Made by a program: the position numbers and the translations under genes
Notes under the pieces: generated by a model
Databases searched by the model: none
What the model was told of the DNA's origin: nothing
What the model saw: the letters and a program-made list of their open reading frames with translations, nothing else
Part shown: piece after piece, positions 58,918-64,000 of the stretch
How positions within the stretch are numbered: the stretch's first letter is position 1
Layout: each line of letters opens with the position of its first letter
DNA from: Pseudomonas multiresinivorans
GTDB taxonomy: Bacteria > Pseudomonadota > Gammaproteobacteria > Pseudomonadales > Pseudomonadaceae
Direction: 5' to 3'
DNA: 64,000 nt
Assembly: GCF_012971725.1 (NCBI RefSeq)
Contig: NZ_CP048833.1
Coordinates: 6,453,593 to 6,517,592 of the forward strand

Positions 58918-59427
58918 ATGCGTCTGTTCGCCATTCTCCTGCTCTGCCTCGCTGTCGCGACCTGCAGCAACCCCGTCCCCCACGCCCAGGTCGCGTATGC
59001 CGCCGATGCGCGCCTGGCCGGGCTGCGCGACTTCCAGCTGATGCCGCCGGAAAACGCCGTCGACGCCCTGCCCTACCGCAGCCGTTATCCCCTGATCAAC
59101 GCCCAGGTGCGCCAGGGCCTGATCGAGCGCGGCTACCGCGAAAGCGCTACCCCACAGCTCCGCGTCTACTACTGGCTGGCGCTGCAGGACGCACCGCTGG
59201 AATTCAAGGTCGATACACCTCCGCCCAATCCGCTGGGCCCCTATCTCGCCATTCATCGTCTGCGCGACGAGACCGGCACCCTGCGCCTGCGCCTGACCGA
59301 TGCGCAGGAACGGACCCTGTGGGAAGGCACCGTCAGCACCGGCCTCAGCCCCGCCCACGCCAGCGCGACACTCCTGCAGGATGCCATCGGCGCCCTCGTC
59401 CAACAGATTCCCGCCGCCACGCCGTAA
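58918..59427 (+). CDS. DUF4136-like lipoprotein
   Basis: 169 residues. Signal MRLFAILLLCLAVATC with a slightly non-standard lipobox (Thr before Cys), then QVAYAADARLAGLRDFQ and a C-terminal YYWLALQD..LRLRLTDAQERTLWEG. Probably an envelope lipoprotein of unknown function. GGAG before the ATG at 58918. Follows spoVR by 58 bp. Confidence 0.7.
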   Translation: MRLFAILLLCLAVATCSNPVPHAQVAYAADARLAGLRDFQLMPPENAVDALPYRSRYPLINAQVRQGLIERGYRESATPQLRVYYWLALQDAPLEFKVDTPPPNPLGPYLAIHRLRDETGTLRLRLTDAQERTLWEGTVSTGLSPAHASATLLQDAIGALVQQIPAATP

Positions 59428-59438
59428 CGCCGCACCGC

Positions 59439-59509
59439 GTAGGAACGGACTTCGTCCGCGATGATATCCGGCGCGATGCGGACCTATCGCGGACAGAGTC
59501 CGCTCCTAC
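59439..59509. repeat. REP doublet, diverged 'GGACTTCGTCC' family
   Basis: Inverted pair related to 29880-29954, with substitutions (GTAGGAACGGACTTCGTCC versus the complement of GGACAGAGTCCGCTCCTAC). It sits between the lipoprotein gene and cca. Confidence 0.82.
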
Positions 59510-59588
59510 GAGCACGGCCAACACCCCGCCACGCTTGCCCCACCCGCCACAAACCCCGAAGCTATCCCCCAGAACAGGAGACAGCTTC

Positions 59589-60818
59589 ATGCAGATCTAC
59601 AAGGTGGGCGGCGCCGTGCGCGACCGCCTGCTCGGCATCCCCTTCAGCGACACCGACTGGGTGGTGGTCGGCGCCAGCGCCGACGAGATGCTCGCCCAGG
59701 GCTACCGCCCGGTGGGCGCCGACTTCCCGGTGTTCCTCCACCCGAAATCCGGCGAGGAATACGCCCTCGCCCGCACCGAACGCAAAAGCGGGCGCGGCTA
59801 CGGTGGTTTCACCTTCTACGCCAGCCCCGAGGTCACCCTCGAAGACGATCTGATTCGCCGCGACCTGACCATCAACGCCATGGCCGAAGATGACCACGGC
59901 AACGTCGTCGACCCGTACCACGGCCAGGAAGACCTTGCAGCCCGCCTGCTTCGCCACGTCTCCCCGGCCTTCGCCGAAGACCCGCTGCGCGTGCTGCGCG
60001 TCGCCCGCTTTGCTGCGCGCTACGCCCCCCTGGGTTTCAGCGTGGCGCCGGAAACCCTGGCACTGATGCGGGAACTGTCGGAATCCGGAGAGCTGGAAGC
60101 ACTGACTGCCGAACGCAGCTGGAAGGAAATCTCCCGTGCCCTGATGGAATCGCGCCCGGACGTGTTCATCCAGGTCCTGCGCGACTGCGGCGCCCTCGCC
60201 GTGCTGATGCCGGAAGTGGACGGCCTGTTCGGCGTGCCGCAACCGCCGCAGCATCATCCGGAAGTGGACACCGGCGAACACGTGCTGGCCGTGCTGCGTG
60301 AGTGCGCTAAACATGACCAGCCGCTCAGCGTGCGCTGGGCCTGCCTGGTGCACGACGTCGGCAAGGGCGAAACCCGCGAGGAAGACTGGCCCAAACACCA
60401 CGCCCACGAACATCTGGGCCTGCCGCTGATCGACGCGATCAATACGCGCTTCAAGGTCCCACGGGACTGCCAGGAGCTGGCGCGACTGGTCGGCGAGTAC
60501 CACACCCACTGCCACCGTGCGCTGGAGCTGCGGCCGAATACCATCCTCGAGCTGCTGCAGTCCTTCGACGTGTATCGCCGGCCGCAACGCTTCGAGGAGT
60601 TTCTCGCCGCCAGCGAGATGGACGCCCGCGGCCGCCATGGGCTGGAAGATCGCGACTACCCGCAGGCGGAATACTTGCGCGGCGCAGCGCAAGCCGCACG
60701 CGCGGTCGCAGTGCAGCCGCTGCTGGAGAAGGGATACAAGGGGGCGGAGCTGGGCGAAGCGCTCAAGCGCGAGCGTCTGAACGCCCTGAAGGCCTACAAG
60801 GAAAACCACGTCACCTGA
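59589..60818 (+). CDS. cca: CCA-adding tRNA nucleotidyltransferase, HD-domain type
   Basis: 409 residues. Adds or repairs the 3' CCA of tRNAs. Nucleotidyltransferase motif GGAVRDRLLG..SDTDWVVVG, RRDLTINAMA, and a C-terminal HD domain (VHDVGKGET). The ATG at 59589 gives MQIYKVGGAVRD; longer frames upstream run through the REP and are rejected. Confidence 0.95.
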   Translation: MQIYKVGGAVRDRLLGIPFSDTDWVVVGASADEMLAQGYRPVGADFPVFLHPKSGEEYALARTERKSGRGYGGFTFYASPEVTLEDDLIRRDLTINAMAEDDHGNVVDPYHGQEDLAARLLRHVSPAFAEDPLRVLRVARFAARYAPLGFSVAPETLALMRELSESGELEALTAERSWKEISRALMESRPDVFIQVLRDCGALAVLMPEVDGLFGVPQPPQHHPEVDTGEHVLAVLRECAKHDQPLSVRWACLVHDVGKGETREEDWPKHHAHEHLGLPLIDAINTRFKVPRDCQELARLVGEYHTHCHRALELRPNTILELLQSFDVYRRPQRFEEFLAASEMDARGRHGLEDRDYPQAEYLRGAAQAARAVAVQPLLEKGYKGAELGEALKRERLNALKAYKENHVT

Positions 60819-60839
60819 AACGGCGGAATGCTCTTTCTT

Positions 60840-60917
60840 GTAGGAGCGAGCTTGCTCGCGAACCCGCCCAGCGCTGGCGTCACCGGATACATCGTTCGCG
60901 AGCAAGCTCGCTCCTAC
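60840..60917. repeat. REP doublet, 'GTAGGAGCGAGC' family
   Basis: Inverted pair identical in type to 9813-9888 and 29749-29826, spaced about 34 bp, between convergent cca and folK. Confidence 0.9.
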
Positions 60918-60927
60918 AGAAAAGCCA

Positions 60928-61464
60928 TTACGGCGCCGGGTGCGCCCCGATCAGCGCCGCCGGCGTCAGCTCAGCGCCCCGCCACTGGAAGGGAACCGGC
61001 CAAAGCTTCTGGGCGATCTGCGCGTCCGACCAGAGCTCAGCGAACGAACGCTGAGCCCCCGGATGCTTCACCTCGGGAGCCAGCAACGCCAACGGCCAGA
61101 GCACGAAGGCGTTCTTCAGCACTTCCGCACGCGGCAGCGTCAGGCCATCGAACTCGCCATGCAGATCGCCGTACAGCAATACGTCGATATCCAGCGGCAG
61201 GCCCTTGCGCTCCGGCGCATAGCGGCCGTTGTCCGCCTCGATGTGCTTGAGCCGCAGGCTCAACTCCGCCAGCGGCAGGTCGGTGCGCGCCACAATCACG
61301 AAGTTGTAGAAGGGACCGCTGCGGATACCCACCGGCTCACTCTCGAACACCGGCGAACAGCGGATATCCTCGAGGAACTCGTCCAGCGCCTCCAGCCCCG
61401 CGAGCAGGTGCTGCTCCCGGTCGAAGTTGCTGCCCAGCCCGAGGTAGACCGTCGTCAGCGGCAT
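60928..61464 (-). CDS. folK: 6-hydroxymethyl-7,8-dihydropterin pyrophosphokinase
   Basis: 178 residues. Folate pathway. VYLGLGSNFDREQHLLAGL, the substrate loops and PLDIDVLLYGD with catalytic Asps. Starts MPLTTVYLGLGSN at 61462-61464, overlapping the folB stop by 10 nt. Confidence 0.94.
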   Translation of the reverse strand: MPLTTVYLGLGSNFDREQHLLAGLEALDEFLEDIRCSPVFESEPVGIRSGPFYNFVIVARTDLPLAELSLRLKHIEADNGRYAPERKGLPLDIDVLLYGDLHGEFDGLTLPRAEVLKNAFVLWPLALLAPEVKHPGAQRSFAELWSDAQIAQKLWPVPFQWRGAELTPAALIGAHPAP

Positions 61465-61811
61465 CCGCGTTCGATCTCCACACCCACGCCGATAGCGGCG
61501 GCAACGGCGCCAGGCTTGGTGACCTTCAGGCGCAGCCACTGGATACCGAATTCGGTCATCAACAACTCGGCGAGGCGCTCGGCGAAGGTCTCCACCAGTT
61601 GGAAGTGCGCGTCACGGGCGAAGGCCATGACCCGCTCGGAGAGCACGGCGTAGTCCAGGGCCTTGGCGATATCGTCGTCGGCCGCCGCCGGGCGGTTGTC
61701 CCAGCCCAGCGTCAGGTCCAGGCGCAGGCACTGCCGGATGCCCCGTTCCCAGTCGTAGACGCCGATCACGGTGTCCACTTCCAGCCCCTCGATGAAAACT
61801 CTGTCCACTGA
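61455..61811 (-). CDS. folB: Dihydroneopterin aldolase
   Basis: 118 residues from GTG 61809-61811: MDRVFIEGLEVDTVIGVYDWER, the canonical N-terminus. An ATG two codons earlier (61815-61817) sits 1 nt from the GGAG ribosome-binding site, while the GTG is 10 nt away, so I prefer GTG. Converts dihydroneopterin in folate synthesis. Coupled to folK. Confidence 0.92.
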   Translation of the reverse strand, partial: SVDRVFIEGLEVDTVIGVYDWERGIRQCLRLDLTLGWDNRPAAADDDIAKALDYAVLSERVMAFARDAHFQLVETFAERLAELLMTEFGIQWLRLKVTKPGAVAAAIGVGVEIERGCR

Positions 61812-61888
61812 CTGCATGCTCCAAGGCGACACGACAAGCGGCCGGCGCCCCGTTAGAATCGGAAACGACCTCGTCTCCGGTGGAAACC

Positions 61889-62458
61889 ATGTTCTGGTTC
61901 TTGGCGATCCTCGCCTACCTGCTCGGATCACTGTCCTTCGCGGTACTCCTCAGTCGCCTGTTCGGCACTGCCGACCCGCGCGCCAGCGGCTCGGGCAACC
62001 CCGGCGCCACCAACATGCTGCGCCTGGCCGGCAAGAAGATCGCCATCCTCACCCTGCTCGGCGATCTCGCCAAGGGGCTGCTGCCCGTCCTCATCGCCCG
62101 CCTGCTCGGCCTGTCCGACATGCAGCAGGCCTGGGTCGGGCTGGCGGCGGTGATCGGTCACCTCTACCCGCTGTACTTCAACTTCCGCGGCGGCAAGGGC
62201 GTCGCCACCGCCGCCGGCATGCTGCTGGCGCTTTACCCGCCAGCTGCCCTGCTCGCGGCAGTCGCCTGGCTGGTGACTTTCAAGCTGTCGCGTACCAGCT
62301 CGCTCGCTTCCCTGGTCGCCACGCCGCTGACGCTGCCGCTGCTGGCCTGGCAGGAGCCGTCGGCGCTGCTGCCGATGACCGCGCTCACCGGCCTGATTGT
62401 CTGGCGTCACCGTAGCAACCTGCGCGATCTCATCGCCGGACGCGAGCGTCACTTCTAG
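61889..62458 (+). CDS. plsY: Acyl-phosphate:glycerol-3-phosphate acyltransferase
   Basis: 189 residues, integral membrane, with PlsY motifs GSGNPGATNMLR and HLYPLYFNFRGGKGVAT. First step of phospholipid synthesis. ATG 61889 preferred over an in-frame GTG three codons earlier because length and N-terminus match relatives. Confidence 0.94.
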   Translation: MFWFLAILAYLLGSLSFAVLLSRLFGTADPRASGSGNPGATNMLRLAGKKIAILTLLGDLAKGLLPVLIARLLGLSDMQQAWVGLAAVIGHLYPLYFNFRGGKGVATAAGMLLALYPPAALLAAVAWLVTFKLSRTSSLASLVATPLTLPLLAWQEPSALLPMTALTGLIVWRHRSNLRDLIAGRERHF

Positions 62459-62552
62459 AGCCGCGAGCTTCCCGGCCCGCGTACCGCGCTGCAAGCGAAA
62501 AAACGGCCCATGCCGCTCAGAGCATGCGCCGCGTCGTTTGCAGCTTCATTAT

Positions 62553-63578
62553 TCAGATCGCTGGCAGCGACTCCATTGGCCAACGCGCGTGGACGCCGAT
62601 CGATGGGCCATCCTGCTGCCCCGCCACCAGCCGCTGGCAGCCAGCATAGGCGATCATCGCGCCGTTATCGGTGCAGAAGCGCGGGCGAGCGTAGAACACC
62701 TGGCCCTTCATTTCGCCGAGCATCTTTTCCAGATGCTGACGCAGCGCCTGGTTGGCGCTGACACCGCCGGCGATGACCAGGCTTTTCAGGTGAGTCTGCT
62801 TGAGCGCGCGCTTGCACTTGATGGTCAGGGTCTCGACCACCGCAGTCTGGAACGCCAGGGCGATATCGCAGCGGGTCTGTTCGCTGTCATCACCTTCAGC
62901 GACGCAGCGCTGCCAGGTGTTCAGCGCAAAGGTCTTGAGGCCGCTGAAGCTGAAATCCAGTCCCGGACGATCGGTCATCGGCCTTGGGAAAACAAAGCGA
63001 CCCGCGGTGCCGCGCTCGGCCAGACGGGCGATCTCCGGACCACCGGGATAGGCCAGGCCGAGCAGCTTGGCAGTCTTGTCGAAGGCCTCGCCGGCAGCGT
63101 CGTCCACCGACTCGCCGAGTACCTGGTAACGGCCAATGCCATCCACCCGAACCAATTGGGTGTGGCCGCCAGATACCAGCAACGCGACGAACGGAAACTT
63201 CGGCGGCTGTTCTTCCAGCATGGGAGCCAGAAGGTGGCCTTCCATATGGTGCACGCCGACGGCCGGTATGCCCCAGGCGAACGCCATGGCCTGGGCGCAG
63301 GAAGCGCCTACCAGCAGCGCGCCCACCAGGCCCGGGCCGGCGGTGTAGGCAATGGCGTTGATGTCTTCGGCGGTGCGGCCGGACTCGTCCAGTACCTGGC
63401 GAATCAGCGGCAGCATGCGCTTGACGTGATCACGGGACGCCAGCTCGGGAACCACGCCGCCGTATACGCGATGCAGGTCGATCTGGCTGAACAGCGCGTC
63501 GGCCAGCAGGCCCTTTTCGCTGTCGTACAGGGCGACGCCGGTCTCGTCGCAGGAGGTTTCCAACCCCAGCACTAGCAT
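62553..63578 (-). CDS. tsaD: tRNA N6-threonylcarbamoyladenosine transferase TsaD
   Basis: 341 residues, ASKHA fold. MLVLGLETSCDETGVALYD, metal-binding HHMEGHLLAP and C-terminal GGVSANQALR. Makes t6A37 in ANN-decoding tRNAs with TsaB/E. Start ATG 63576-63578. Divergent from rpsU. Confidence 0.96.
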   Translation of the reverse strand: MLVLGLETSCDETGVALYDSEKGLLADALFSQIDLHRVYGGVVPELASRDHVKRMLPLIRQVLDESGRTAEDINAIAYTAGPGLVGALLVGASCAQAMAFAWGIPAVGVHHMEGHLLAPMLEEQPPKFPFVALLVSGGHTQLVRVDGIGRYQVLGESVDDAAGEAFDKTAKLLGLAYPGGPEIARLAERGTAGRFVFPRPMTDRPGLDFSFSGLKTFALNTWQRCVAEGDDSEQTRCDIALAFQTAVVETLTIKCKRALKQTHLKSLVIAGGVSANQALRQHLEKMLGEMKGQVFYARPRFCTDNGAMIAYAGCQRLVAGQQDGPSIGVHARWPMESLPAI

Positions 63579-63666
63579 GGGTTTGAGCCTTTTCTCTGGG
63601 CAAAATTGAAGCCGCGCATCATAATCGCCGGCTGGGCTTCGGACCAGTGCTTTTCGATCGGAGGCT

Positions 63667-63695
63667 TTGCATTCCTCCTTCCGAACGTTTAATAT
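63667..63695 (+). promoter_or_regulatory. Putative rpsU promoter
   Basis: TTGCAT (63667-63672), 17-bp spacer, TAATAT (63690-63695), in the tsaD-rpsU intergenic region about 84 bp before the rpsU ATG. Spacing and sequence fit sigma-70. Confidence 0.55.
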
Positions 63696-63778
63696 CCGCA
63701 ACCCTTGAAAACCGCCGACTCCGAACAACCGTCAGGAGCGCGATAAATCCTCCGGTAATCATTGAAGGTACGACCTGG

Positions 63779-63994
63779 ATGCCCGCCGTCAAAGTTAAAG
63801 AGAACGAACCCTTCGACGTAGCTCTGCGTCGTTTCAAGCGCTCCTGCGAAAAAGCAGGCGTACTGGCCGAAGTCCGTAGCCGTGAGTTCTACGAAAAGCC
63901 GACCGCCGAGCGTAAGCGCAAGGCCGCTGCCGCTGTTAAGCGTCACGCCAAGAAAGTGCAGCGCGAACAGCGCCGCCGCGAGCGCCTGTACTGA
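63779..63994 (+). CDS. rpsU: 30S ribosomal protein bS21
   Basis: 71 residues, MPAVKVKENEPFDVALRRFK to RREQRRRERLY style basic C-terminus. First gene of the rpsU-dnaG-rpoD operon in relatives. The start is ATG 63779; the GGAGG-like site is 20 nt upstream with GAAGG closer. Confidence 0.96.
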   Translation: MPAVKVKENEPFDVALRRFKRSCEKAGVLAEVRSREFYEKPTAERKRKAAAAVKRHAKKVQREQRRRERLY

Positions 63995-64000
63995 GTTACA

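Noticed and set aside
57264..58970. 568-codon frame opposite the SpoVR gene
   Set aside because: Antisense shadow; the sense frame is a clear SpoVR protein.
1..64000. tRNA, rRNA, insertion sequences or integrase genes
   Set aside because: None were recognised on either strand. The tailocin flanks show no tRNA-end or transposon terminal repeat.

Overview
The window is chromosomal DNA of a Pseudomonas close to the P. aeruginosa group. It is GC-rich with Pseudomonas-type REP inverted repeats, and the recognisable proteins follow the P. aeruginosa order argC ... speD-vfr-trpCDG ... trpE-gph-rpe-agt ... lptD-surA-pdxA-rsmA-apaGH ... tsaD-rpsU. Species assignment is inference from remembered gene order and protein similarity. 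No database was searched.

Left flank (1-12.6 kb): 5' part of argC, hemJ, a nitronate-monooxygenase-type flavoprotein, a DUF805 membrane protein with a pilin-like tail helix, an SDR, an AAA ATPase, a HIT protein, coq7, speD, an OsmC protein, vfr, then the leftward trpGDC operon. trpG is preceded by a leader peptide with two Trp codons and an attenuator-like hairpin.

Centre (12.6-29.75 kb): a complete R-type pyocin (contractile tailocin) sits between trpGDC and trpE. Control genes are on the right: prtN and prtR rightward, ptrB and a putative Q-like antiterminator leftward. One long leftward late cluster then encodes holin, baseplate (V, W, J, I), tail fibre and chaperone, sheath, tube, E/E', tape measure, U, X, D, endolysin and Rz/Rz1. 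There are no capsid, terminase, replication or integrase genes, so the element is a killing particle and not a prophage. A GNAT acetyltransferase lies between the control and late modules. The sequence supports a circuit: a matching 14-bp operator motif lies in the prtR/ptrB intergenic region and across the -35/-10 of prtN; a PrtN 'P-box'-like array lies upstream of the late genes; several intrinsic-terminator hairpins lie in the late leader and inside the late operon, beside a Q-like gene.

Right flank (30-64 kb): trpE with its own two-Trp leader nested in frame inside the 3' end of gph, then rpe; the agt GABA/5-aminovalerate-type ABC transporter with two paralogous binding proteins and the AgtS/AgtR two-component pair; a DUF3530 protein and a DnaJ-domain protein; murU-amgK (peptidoglycan recycling); lptD-surA-pdxA-rsmA-apaG-apaH-glpE; the prkA-yeaH-spoVR stress module; a lipoprotein; cca; folK-folB; plsY; and divergent tsaD and rpsU. 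No rRNA, tRNA, insertion sequence or CRISPR array was seen.
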